From IMG/VR virus record IMGVR_UViG_3300008221_000022, positions 1 to 29,373 of that record: a DNA stretch of 29,373 bases, one strand, 5' to 3'. Position numbers and translations under genes: made by a program. Shown one piece after another: positions 9,282 to 17,218 of this stretch (position 1 is its first letter; the number at the start of each line of letters is the position of its first letter). The notes beneath the pieces are model-generated. The model did no database searches. It was not told the origin of the DNA and was given only the letters and a program-made list of their open reading frames with translations. The DNA is from a virus.

Positions 9282-9332
9282 CTATGTAGTCCAGTTGTTG
9301 GGGTCGTTATTGCTTGCTAAGTTGAAACTCAT
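9282..9332 (-). CDS. Possible 16-aa micro-ORF in the gap between two ejection genes
   Basis: The 61-base gap between two structural genes is filled by an ATG-started frame encoding MSFNLASNNDPNNWTT and ending in TAG. A strong GGGAGG Shine-Dalgarno, which also encodes the Gly tail of the upstream protein, lies eight bases before the ATG. The TAG overlaps the AGGAG of the next gene. The geometry suggests translation, either for a tiny Asn-rich peptide or simply to hand ribosomes to the next start. With 16 codons, chance occurrence cannot be excluded. Confidence 0.35.
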   Translation of the reverse strand: MSFNLASNNDPNNWTT

Positions 9333-9333
9333 A

Positions 9334-9969
9334 TTAACCGCCTCCCATTAGTGATTTATTTACATCGCTTGGCGTTGCTGCGTTAGCATTGATCACTGGG
9401 TCTGGCTTTGGAGGTGGTAAGTTTTTATAATAACTACCTGCGGCACCAGCCAGCGCACCCGCAGCGCCAATTATTGAGTCACTTTGGGCTCTGCTGTTTG
9501 CTGCATCATTAAACGCTTTTCGTTGTGAGCTGCCGGCAATATCGCTTAGCGTTGCTGTCGCTTCCTGTGACTGCCCTTGCCCCATAGCCATTACATTTGC
9601 CATCTTGCCTGTGTAGCGCTCCTGCCCCGCAACTTGTGAACTTGATTTTGCATCGCTTGTTACTGACGCTTCGTTGTCGGCCATATCACTAACAACGTTT
9701 TTGAACTTGCCGCTATTTGGGTTTATGCCGTTCGCTTCCATACTTGAAAGTGCGTTATTACTGGCATCTGAAAAGGATTTTTTATAACCAAGATTTGTAT
9801 TCTCGGCTATGTCATCGTAAACGCTTGCGTCATTGGCTTGCTTTGCTTCGTCAATAACTTGGTTTTCAAACGGTACAATGCTGTCTTGGTAGTAAGCCCA
9901 TTCTTCGCCGTATACTTTGGCAAGCTCTTTTTCGTACTCTGTTTCTTTGACTTTGTTGGACTTACCCAT
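9334..9969 (-). CDS. Helical virion protein with Gly/Ala C-terminal segment, probable ejection protein
   Basis: A 211-aa protein. A GTG at 9999 would add ten residues, but ATG at 9969 is preferred because it follows the upstream stop by five bases and has AGGGG ten bases upstream. Residues 1-65 are charged and helical and include WAYYQDSIVPFENQV. A KSFSDA segment and an NGINPNSGKF turn follow (about 80-105). The centre is Ala/Ser/Gln-rich. Near residue 170 a Gly/Ala hydrophobic stretch (IGAAGALAGAAGSYY) resembles the glycine zipper of the protein two genes downstream. A short Pro-rich region and a GGG end close the protein. The motif order is shared with the 144-aa neighbour. An internal or ejected virion role is inferred; the family is not recognised with certainty. 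Confidence 0.83.
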   Translation of the reverse strand: MGKSNKVKETEYEKELAKVYGEEWAYYQDSIVPFENQVIDEAKQANDASVYDDIAENTNLGYKKSFSDASNNALSSMEANGINPNSGKFKNVVSDMADNEASVTSDAKSSSQVAGQERYTGKMANVMAMGQGQSQEATATLSDIAGSSQRKAFNDAANSRAQSDSIIGAAGALAGAAGSYYKNLPPPKPDPVINANAATPSDVNKSLMGGG

Positions 9970-9974
9970 GAATG

Positions 9975-10391
9975 TTATTCCCCTAAAAAGTGTCGCCACA
10001 CGGTTAAACCATCACGCACGCCAGCGTGAGCCCAGCCATGTGAGGGAGCTACTTTGTTAAACCCGCGTCTAGCGGTTGCAAATTCGATAAATTGAGCCTT
10101 GCCGCACTTAGCAAGCCTAATGATGTGATGTAGGTAACGCTGCGTAGCATTTCCGCCGTGGCAAGACGCTACGGTTATTTCGATAAAGGTTTGGTTTTCA
10201 ATGTGACGAGGCCACAAAATAAAAAAACCATCTGGCACCAAAAACAAAAAAGCCCACTCGTTTGAGCAGGCTTTATTGATTTCTTGGTATAGGTGCGGGT
10301 CGTTTGCAATGTTGCCTATTCGAGTTATTGGCTCTTTAAGCCGATCACGGTGTTTATCCCATGATACGCATTGCAGATAAGACTTTTCCAT
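9975..10391 (-). CDS. GNAT-like small protein between tail and ejection genes
   Basis: A 138-aa protein. Its C-terminal half (about 70-136) reads like the late part of a GNAT acetyltransferase fold: a strand with FIEITVASC, a helix with RYLHHIIRLA, a strand with AQFIEFATARRGF, and a final GWAHAGVRDGLTVWRHFL segment. Small acetyltransferase-like proteins often sit between tail-fibre and internal-protein genes in short-tailed phages. A canonical acetyl-CoA loop (Q/RxxGxG/A) is not obvious, so activity is uncertain and a structural role is possible. Upstream lies a weak ribosome site and a 38-base gap with no clear signal. Oddly, codons 40-51 or so form a terminator-like hairpin with a T tract (10241-10272). 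Confidence 0.7.
   Translation of the reverse strand: MEKSYLQCVSWDKHRDRLKEPITRIGNIANDPHLYQEINKACSNEWAFLFLVPDGFFILWPRHIENQTFIEITVASCHGGNATQRYLHHIIRLAKCGKAQFIEFATARRGFNKVAPSHGWAHAGVRDGLTVWRHFLGE
10241..10272 (-). terminator. Terminator-like hairpin inside the GNAT-like coding sequence
   Basis: On the minus strand AGCCTGCTC pairs with GAGTGGGCT (nine pairs, two of them G-T wobbles) around a 4-base AAAC loop, and TTTTTTGTTTTT follows immediately. This is the layout of an intrinsic terminator, but it lies within an open frame, where it encodes KACSNEWAFLFL. Ribosomes translating the gene would be expected to mask it, so it could act only when translation is poor. Function is inferred from structure alone. 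Confidence 0.5.
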
Positions 10392-10429
10392 TGTGTAGAA
10401 ATACTAACCTATATTGGGGGGTTTATCCA

Positions 10430-13400
10430 TTATGAAATTGAGCTCGCCTTTTTAAACACAGAGCATCGTATATCTCCACCCACAGTAGGGAACCCATCCC
10501 TATAAGATGTAGACTGATTTAATTTTGCTGTATATGTTCTTGATGTATTTGCTGGTATGTCGTGGATAAAGTTACTAAATTCCTCACCCGCTGATGCCTT
10601 TTTTCTTGATACTATCGAGCTTGACCCGCTTCGATAAAAGTCAACGGTTCCGTATATGGGGCCGCCTTCATAAGCCGCGTAACCACTGCATTTTATGCCG
10701 GTTATCTCTACCTTTCTTGCAAATGGTTCAGGTGAAATGCTAAATGAAACAATAGTGTCTCCGCTGCTATTTATCGAAAGAGAAATACCCTCTTTTATAA
10801 GCACATCATATACATCACCTTCAAGATTTTGAGCATATACGGTGCCGTAAAAGCTCGCATTCTGCCCAAACAGCGAGTTGATATACGCCGTATCTATTTG
10901 CGCGCTACCAATAGCGCCATTGGCAATGTAGGTAGTTACATTTGAGCTCAATATTTTACTAAGTCCTGCGAATGGCCCAAGTGAAGGCTTGCCAGTTATG
11001 CTGTTGTAAGCGAGCGAGTTTAAGTAAGCTAGTGAGCCCAAGCTCGGCTTTCCTGTCACTTCGTTGTAAGACAATGAATTTTTAGAGGCTAGACTTCCAA
11101 GTGTGGGTCTGCCGCTCAAGTCTGAATAACCTAAACTACTTAAAAACGCGAAAGTTCCCAGGTTTGGCCTACCGCTAAGCTCGTTGTAGCCAAGCGAGTC
11201 TTTAGAGGCTAAGTTACCTAGCCCTGTCACTTTGGATGAAGGTATTGCGCCGGTGGATGACATTACAACGTTGCCGTTATTATCCTTAATCGTAACTGAT
11301 TCAAGTGTCGCGCTCTTTGCAAGCATGTTGCCGCCAGGATCAATTGAAAAGTTACTGCTTCGCGCCCCGCTAACTGGATTGTAATTAATAGACGGTGTTG
11401 TTAGTGTTGAACCAACAAGCAAGCGATTTGCAAGCAGATCATCAGTAACAAGGCTTTTTATAAATGCCTCGTCAATAATTGCAGTATTAATAACTGTCTT
11501 ACCATCTGACACCGCAAACACAGGTGTTAAGTTAGTAGGATCTTGATCTGTTATAACAGCAAGCTTAGCGCCTTTAACTGCGAATATAGGTTCAACACCA
11601 TCATTCACAAGACCAAGACTTGTTGTGAGTCCATTAACAGTAGACTTGACACCCCATAATGCGCTGTACTCACCTTGGTTTGTTGCTACAGTTTCGCTTA
11701 CTATTTGTAGTGAAGATCTTACGTTGTTTACTTCGGATAATAGCGTTTCAGACGCGGTTGCTATCGCCTGGTCTGCTTCCGTTTTTGTTGTGTAGTTACT
11801 AATAATAAGCGCGCCAATACTATCACCTTCGGGATCTTCGATAAGTGACCTAAGTACGTTAGTTGCCGAGCTTATTGCGCTATTTGTATCAGACTTTGTG
11901 TAATAATTTAATTGTAAATTCGCGCCTATGCTGTTGCCTTCGGGATCTTCAATAGTTGCACGTAGCGCAGTATCCGCACTGGCTATTGCTTCGCCTACTT
12001 TTGCGCTAGTTAAGTAGTTGTTTAATAGGTCAGCTGAAACATTATCAATATCACTATCTAGCTTTTCTATTATTTCTGCGGTTGCCTCTGTGCTACTTGC
12101 AAACGTTGATTGGAGTTCATACAGGGTTGCTCGGTTTTCACCCATTGCAGCATTTAAAACCGTTAGAGACTCAGCAAAAGCGCTTTGTTCATTAGCAAAA
12201 ACATTTTGCCTTTGTATTATATCCGCCTCGGCTATCGTCCTTCGCTCTTGCTCCAAGTCATTAGCTAAAGCGTTTTCAATTGCGGCTATAGCGCTTGTTT
12301 CATACTCCGCTCTTAATTGCTGATTTGTTGAAGCGCTTGATTGCTCCGCATCTGCTTTGGTTTCATACTCATTAAATAGCGTAGCGCCAAGGCTGTTGCC
12401 CTGCGGATCTTCAATTTCGCTTTTTAGTATTGTTGTGGCTTGGCTTATCGCTTGCTCTGTCTCTACAGAGGTTAAAAAGTTTTCGTAAATATCAGAGGTA
12501 GCCCCTTCTATTGCGCTTTGCATTGCGTTTGTTGCTTGGCTTATAGCGCTTTCTGTATCGACTTTTGTTAAATAATTAACTTCAAGGAATGCCTTGTTTT
12601 CATCTACCTTTGTATTTAGCTGTAGAATGTCACTTGCTGTTGAGCTGGTCGCGTCAGAGAATGCCGCGCTTAACTGCGTTAATTTTGATTCGCTTTCGAG
12701 AAAGTTTGTTTCAATAACCGTGATTGATTGCGCTAGCGCCTCTGTTTGGCTGGTTGTAGCCTCTTGGGTCCTTAGTATGCTGGCGGTAACAATTCTTTGT
12801 TGGTCTGCCTGCTGATCATTAGCTAGCGCGTTTTCAATAACAGCTTGTGCTAACGGCTCGTTTGCAAGCTCAACTTCACTGCTTAGCTGAAATATAGCTC
12901 TTGATACTGCTTCTTCTACGCTGGCCTTTGTGCTGTATTCGTGAAATAGCGTAGCGCCTATGCTGTTACCCATAGGATCTTCAATTTCAGCTTTAAGCAA
13001 TTGAGCCGATGATGTTATTGCTTCGTTGGTTTCTGTTTTGGTGTAGTAATCTTGCGTGAGTGTCGCGCTTACTTCTTCGTCTATCGTAGATTTAAGCTGC
13101 GTTGTTGCCTGGCTAATAGCTGAATTAGTTTCTACCGTAGTGCTGTAATCTTGTTTTATTAGCGAGCCTAGACTTTCACCGTCCGGATCTTCTATCTCAC
13201 TTTTTAACTGTAGGCCATAAGCTGCTATTGCATTGTCTGTCGCAGTTGATGTGTAGTAATCGTTAAATAGCGTAGCACCTACGCTGTCGCCTTCGGGGTT
13301 TTCAATTAATGATCTAAGCGTTTGCGTTGCAGCGGCTATCGCTTCGTCTGTAGTCGCTTTGGTGTAGTAGGTATTTGCAATGTCGCCACTTAACGCGGTT

Positions 13401-14443
13401 CCATTTTCCTCTATCATTACCTGTATGGTTTCTGCTGCAGCTGCTATGGCTTCATTTGCTTCTGTCTTTGTTAAAAACTCGGCTTCTATGCGAGCATTAA
13501 CATTACCAAGCTTAGATTCAAACTCGTACAGCTTAACCGCATTCGCCTCCCAATTTAGATCGCCAACAAGCGCGCTTTCAATTAACTGTCTAGCTAATGA
13601 GTCCGTATCAAAGTCGAGTGCTTCAACTCTGTCTATCGCGTCCTCGGCATCTTGTTTTGCCTGCTCCGTAATAGTATCTAGGCTTTCTATGCGCTCTTGT
13701 ATGCTGGGAATATCAATTAAATGCTGGTCAACATCGGCGCGTAACTCGTCTATATCTAAATCAAAGTTATCTATTTCGACTTTTAATGCTGGTATTTCAT
13801 TAAAAGCAACATCTTCAATTAAGTATTCCAGCCCCGGTATTTTATCGACTGCCGTTGATAGAAAATCACTCAAATGCGATTTCTCTATAAGCCCGCCAAT
13901 TTCACCAAGTATAAGTTCAGCTGACTTTTGCGTCTTTGCAAAAACACCGGCTGCGCCCTGAGTTGGTCCTTTTACATCGGCAATATTTACAAAGCGAACC
14001 CAATAGTAATATTCAGCTCCCATATTTACAGTATCGCTAAATACGTCCGCAACTTCTGTCGCTATTAGCGTGGCACTGTTAAATGAGTCTGTTTCGCTGC
14101 GCCATATTTCAGCGTAAGCATGGCCTCTATAGGTGGGGTGATCCCAGCTAACGGCTATAAATGTAAAGCCACCTGTGGCCGATAGGTTGACAGGCGCGTG
14201 CGGTCTTTCCACGCCACCTGTTGTAATTGGCAGTCCGCCATCATTGGTGCCGCCACTCGCATTATTAATAAGTGCCTGGCGCTTCATATCATCAAGATCA
14301 ACAAGGTCGCTCATTAATAAAGCTCTGTTATTACCTCGCTGGCCTGTTAGCAGCTCTATATTTTCAGTAATAGCGCTACTAGTGGGATCTTGCCGGCCTT
14401 TTCTTACTATGCCAGGGAATGTGCCTTTTTTTAATTTTGCCAT
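10430..14443 (-). CDS. Large repeat-rich tail protein with N-terminal FN3 domain (fibre or host-recognition protein)
   Basis: A 1337-aa protein. Residues 1-80 are a basic, polar N-terminus. Residues 82-170 form an FN3-like domain (VSWDHPTY, YYYWVRFVN). From about 320 to 890 the protein is helical with repeats: twelve units of the YYTKTETNEAI type and six of the IEDPEGNSIGATL type, plus a larger duplicated module starting IENALAND. Near 1067-1156 there are four full and one partial roughly 20-residue repeats of the form LGSLASKNSLSYNEVTGKPS. The last 150 residues are beta-rich and probably form the receptor-facing or trimerising tip. FN3 plus long helical repeats recall tail-tip proteins with a gpJ-like C-terminal half. 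The gene starts one base into the upstream stop (TAATG). Host recognition is inferred. Confidence 0.85.
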   Translation of the reverse strand: MAKLKKGTFPGIVRKGRQDPTSSAITENIELLTGQRGNNRALLMSDLVDLDDMKRQALINNASGGTNDGGLPITTGGVERPHAPVNLSATGGFTFIAVSWDHPTYRGHAYAEIWRSETDSFNSATLIATEVADVFSDTVNMGAEYYYWVRFVNIADVKGPTQGAAGVFAKTQKSAELILGEIGGLIEKSHLSDFLSTAVDKIPGLEYLIEDVAFNEIPALKVEIDNFDLDIDELRADVDQHLIDIPSIQERIESLDTITEQAKQDAEDAIDRVEALDFDTDSLARQLIESALVGDLNWEANAVKLYEFESKLGNVNARIEAEFLTKTEANEAIAAAAETIQVMIEENGTALSGDIANTYYTKATTDEAIAAATQTLRSLIENPEGDSVGATLFNDYYTSTATDNAIAAYGLQLKSEIEDPDGESLGSLIKQDYSTTVETNSAISQATTQLKSTIDEEVSATLTQDYYTKTETNEAITSSAQLLKAEIEDPMGNSIGATLFHEYSTKASVEEAVSRAIFQLSSEVELANEPLAQAVIENALANDQQADQQRIVTASILRTQEATTSQTEALAQSITVIETNFLESESKLTQLSAAFSDATSSTASDILQLNTKVDENKAFLEVNYLTKVDTESAISQATNAMQSAIEGATSDIYENFLTSVETEQAISQATTILKSEIEDPQGNSLGATLFNEYETKADAEQSSASTNQQLRAEYETSAIAAIENALANDLEQERRTIAEADIIQRQNVFANEQSAFAESLTVLNAAMGENRATLYELQSTFASSTEATAEIIEKLDSDIDNVSADLLNNYLTSAKVGEAIASADTALRATIEDPEGNSIGANLQLNYYTKSDTNSAISSATNVLRSLIEDPEGDSIGALIISNYTTKTEADQAIATASETLLSEVNNVRSSLQIVSETVATNQGEYSALWGVKSTVNGLTTSLGLVNDGVEPIFAVKGAKLAVITDQDPTNLTPVFAVSDGKTVINTAIIDEAFIKSLVTDDLLANRLLVGSTLTTPSINYNPVSGARSSNFSIDPGGNMLAKSATLESVTIKDNNGNVVMSSTGAIPSSKVTGLGNLASKDSLGYNELSGRPNLGTFAFLSSLGYSDLSGRPTLGSLASKNSLSYNEVTGKPSLGSLAYLNSLAYNSITGKPSLGPFAGLSKILSSNVTTYIANGAIGSAQIDTAYINSLFGQNASFYGTVYAQNLEGDVYDVLIKEGISLSINSSGDTIVSFSISPEPFARKVEITGIKCSGYAAYEGGPIYGTVDFYRSGSSSIVSRKKASAGEEFSNFIHDIPANTSRTYTAKLNQSTSYRDGFPTVGGDIRCSVFKKASSIS

Positions 14444-16053
14444 TAAGCCGCAACCTCTCTCATGGTTGTTGCAATAGAAACGCTGTGTATTGTGCCTTTG
14501 CCATAAACCTCAAATGACCACTTATCACCGCGATTAGGTGGCAATCTAAATGCCATGCTGGGTATTTGCCCTGGCGCTAAATGCAATATCTCTACTTCAT
14601 CGGCGTAAATGCGAACCCCTGAAAGCTCTGTATCGACTCCTTTTACCATTGCACATGCAAAGCTTAGGTCGCTCGCTGAAAAGTCCTTAGACTTCCATTC
14701 ATAGCTTGTAAGCTCGTTAGACTCACCCCATTTGCTCAAGTCCGCGCCTTGGCAAATATACAGAGTGTCATCAACAAGGCTGTTAAATCCGCAATCAGCT
14801 TTGGCCGTAAAGTGTCTAAAATCACCGGTATTCGGATCAAAAATAAACGCCTTGTCTAAGTTGGCGCCATAAAAAGCTAAATAACGGCCCTCTTGGTGGT
14901 ACGCCTCTATTGTTTCTGGTTCGTATTCTTGCCACTGCTCACGCGTTATTATCTGGTTAGTTAGCATGGTTAACCCGCCACTAGTTAAACCTATCAAACC
15001 GTCAGGGCTTGCATATATGAGCGTGCCGTTTACGATTACCGCTGAGCGTGCGCTTGTGCATGATTGATTAGACTCTAGCTTTTGGCCGGCCATTGCGTCA
15101 GGACTAATGCCGCTGAATAAGTAAGGGTAGCCTTTTGTTAAAACCGCTAGCGTATTGCCTAGTGCTGCAACGGTTACTATTTCGTGTTCAGTCGTTAACT
15201 GATAAGCGCTAGGCCAAGCGTAAGGAAGGTATGACTCACTAAAGCAAACAGTGCTATCAAAAAAGCCGGCCAAAATACCGTTTGCCATCGACGTTAAACC
15301 GATCATGTTTTCGTTCGGCATTTCATAGTCGTAAGTATCAAGCGATGATCCTAGCTCGTCTGTTGGAATATCATCAACAAATTGGTTTTGTGATATTGGT
15401 ATCTCTGCCACAAATAAATAATCTGCTATGCCTCCGCTGGTTGCCGTTCTGTATATTCTGCGATGCGTAATGTTTGACGCATTTACATTTGGCGGCGATA
15501 AAGCAAGCGTTACGTATGTGCCTTCTTCATCCGGGTATCTAATATCAATACGTTGTGACGCTTCGCCCGGCGGCCCTTCTTCACCCTGCTCTGTGACAAA
15601 CGTGTGCGTGTAGTAGCGTGTTTCATCATCGTTAGGATCTATTTCATCGGTAGCCGCATCGGTAACAATGGCGATTATCGGTACTTCTGGCGATTGAACG
15701 CCAAGTCGATAAGCACTAGCCGGCATATTAGAACCGCTAAAAATAGCGTTGTTAGTTACTTTTGGGTAGCCATCACCCGTAAAGTAAACGCGTTGCCAAG
15801 GGTCGTTTGCAATTGGGCTCGCTACGGCATTAACTGCTTTATTCCATGAAAACCAATACTGGTCTAAGTAATGGTAAATTGTTTTTGCGTTCGAGATCAC
15901 CGATACGTCTGTCAACTCAGGAAGTCTTAAAGGCGATAGGTTGCCATTATCAAAATGACAACCATAAGCTTTAGATGCTGATTCATTGGGAAGTAATCGC
16001 GGATCGATTTTAGGCCGTTCACCGGCAAAAGTTTTAACGGATATTGCAGGCAT
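14443..16053 (-). CDS. Tail structural protein, beta-propeller-like (podovirus hub/nozzle type)
   Basis: A 536-aa protein whose first 50 residues (FAGERPKIDPRLLPNESASK, then NGNLSPLRLPEL) match the opening typical of a family of podovirus structural proteins annotated as hub, stabilisation or nozzle-like proteins. The centre has repeated beta strands with Gly/Asp turns (YPYLFSGISPDAM, LIYASPDGLIGLTSGGL, YLAFYGANLDKAFIFDPNTG), consistent with a propeller. An FN3-like stretch is possible around 140-235 (THTFVTEQGEEGPPG, ITHRRIYRTATSGGI). The C-terminal 90 residues form another beta domain. It lies between the papain-fold enzyme and the large repeat-rich tail protein, as expected of a part that joins connector to fibre. 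Similarity to P22 gp10-type proteins is my recollection of general pattern; the exact family is uncertain. Confidence 0.75.
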   Translation of the reverse strand: MPAISVKTFAGERPKIDPRLLPNESASKAYGCHFDNGNLSPLRLPELTDVSVISNAKTIYHYLDQYWFSWNKAVNAVASPIANDPWQRVYFTGDGYPKVTNNAIFSGSNMPASAYRLGVQSPEVPIIAIVTDAATDEIDPNDDETRYYTHTFVTEQGEEGPPGEASQRIDIRYPDEEGTYVTLALSPPNVNASNITHRRIYRTATSGGIADYLFVAEIPISQNQFVDDIPTDELGSSLDTYDYEMPNENMIGLTSMANGILAGFFDSTVCFSESYLPYAWPSAYQLTTEHEIVTVAALGNTLAVLTKGYPYLFSGISPDAMAGQKLESNQSCTSARSAVIVNGTLIYASPDGLIGLTSGGLTMLTNQIITREQWQEYEPETIEAYHQEGRYLAFYGANLDKAFIFDPNTGDFRHFTAKADCGFNSLVDDTLYICQGADLSKWGESNELTSYEWKSKDFSASDLSFACAMVKGVDTELSGVRIYADEVEILHLAPGQIPSMAFRLPPNRGDKWSFEVYGKGTIHSVSIATTMREVAA

Positions 16054-16095
16054 AGGATTCGCTTATTTTGTATGGTTTTGTGAAGGTTTAACTAA

Positions 16096-16506
16096 CTATT
16101 CAATCGGTAGGCTCATAGCGTAGCATCGCTGCGGGGTGAAGCGTCCTACAAAATCTAGGTTTACATAGTCTAGGCAGTAAGCAACAAGCTCAGAGCAAAA
16201 CCACTTGTGCGGATCATTCCAAGCACTAAAGTAATGACCAATAGCACCGCCAAAATCATATTTTTGACCTAAAAGCGCATTAGCATCTGTAGAGTTTCCA
16301 TTCATCACGCGTATTTCGTGATCAGGGTAGTCGAGCTTGAATTTTTTAAGCGGCTCCTTAATAACGCCCTTAAATGCTTTTGCATGTATAACGTAGTCAA
16401 TGCCCTGCTCTTTCACAATGACACCGCAATGATGCCACTGTGACCATGTAACTAACTTAATCAACAGGCTAAACGGCATGTTGTTAGTGCAAAAAATCAC
16501 TCGCAT
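16096..16506 (-). CDS. YiiX / NlpC-P60-like permuted papain-fold enzyme
   Basis: A 136-aa protein matching the permuted papain-like (YiiX, LRAT-like NlpC/P60) fold. An N-terminal catalytic His lies in WHHCGVIV (H26 likely). A VIHAKAFKGVIKEPL strand pair follows. Near the C-terminus LLGQKYDFGG precedes the nucleophile segment KWFCSELVAYC with C104. The final RFTPQRCYAM fits the family's closing strand. Known members hydrolyse or transfer amide or ester bonds, often in peptidoglycan or lipids. In phages such genes sit among tail genes, where they could help penetrate the envelope or process virion proteins. No signal peptide or transmembrane helix is seen. The substrate is unknown. A 42-base gap to the next gene holds no evident signal. 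Confidence 0.78.
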   Translation of the reverse strand: MRVIFCTNNMPFSLLIKLVTWSQWHHCGVIVKEQGIDYVIHAKAFKGVIKEPLKKFKLDYPDHEIRVMNGNSTDANALLGQKYDFGGAIGHYFSAWNDPHKWFCSELVAYCLDYVNLDFVGRFTPQRCYAMSLPIE

Positions 16507-16507
16507 G

Positions 16508-17218
16508 TTAAGCGCTCCAATCTAGGTTGCTAACAAAATCACTTATTTCCTGCACGCTGGTTAGTGCTTCTAAGGCATCTTTAAACTCACGCGCCTTGTA
16601 TACCAAAAACTTTTTTCGGTTAGCGATGGTAAGTCCAAGCGATTTCATATCAGAAATGGTCATGTCAACTTGATAATTACCTGTAGTTAGCCAAACGGTG
16701 TCCGTATCGGTAACAATCGCACCCATAATATCACTAATTGATTGGGTATCCGTTTGGAACGTGTGGCCGTTATATTCAATGCCACTTCCATGAATCCGAT
16801 CTCGTTCGGTGTTTATGAATGTTTTAGCGTTGTCTTTTTTACTAGAAAGTAGCCCTGTTCTCTGGCTCTGATCTAAAAGGCCCGACACTGACCAGTTTAA
16901 ATCACTCACACTTGGCGTTGTCTCAGTGGTTACCCAATAGCTTTTAGGGATTACTTCTTGAGAACAAAAATCTTCATCTACAATGGCTTTGACAAAGCAG
17001 CCATCTAAAGGCTCTGTTTCGGGATACTCACCACCACTACCATCATCAATCATTTTCCCTGTCGCTTTTAAAGATTTTTCTCTGATTAGTAGCTCATAAG
17101 GATACGATTTATTATTGTGCTCAAAGTCGCCGCGAGTGATTAGCTCGTTATCTACACTTGGGAAAATATTATTAACTTCACTTATACTTTGAAATTTTAG
17201 TGTTAAAACAACTTTCAT
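16508..17218 (-). CDS. DUF4376-type tail-associated protein
   Basis: A 236-aa protein. A start at 17233 would add five residues, but ATG at 17218 overlaps the upstream stop as ATGA and has GGGGAG about eight bases before it, so it is chosen. The N-terminal half is beta-rich with a likely insertion of Asp/Gly (KMIDDGSGGEYPETEPLDG). The C-terminal half (about 120-236) resembles DUF4376: RDRIHGSGIEYNGHTFQTD, then VWLTTGNYQVDMTISDMKSL, and a final helix. DUF4376 domains occur at the ends of phage fibre-assembly and tail proteins and are thought to assist fibre attachment or folding. Its position next to the fibre gene fits a fibre accessory or chaperone role, which is inferred. Confidence 0.72.
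   Translation of the reverse strand: MKVVLTLKFQSISEVNNIFPSVDNELITRGDFEHNNKSYPYELLIREKSLKATGKMIDDGSGGEYPETEPLDGCFVKAIVDEDFCSQEVIPKSYWVTTETTPSVSDLNWSVSGLLDQSQRTGLLSSKKDNAKTFINTERDRIHGSGIEYNGHTFQTDTQSISDIMGAIVTDTDTVWLTTGNYQVDMTISDMKSLGLTIANRKKFLVYKAREFKDALEALTSVQEISDFVSNLDWSA

Noticed and set aside
13380-13961. 193-aa open frame on the plus strand opposite the repeat-rich tail protein
   Set aside because: It is Ser/Ala-rich, antisense to a well-supported gene, and has no ribosome site or domain; it reflects codon bias of the real gene.
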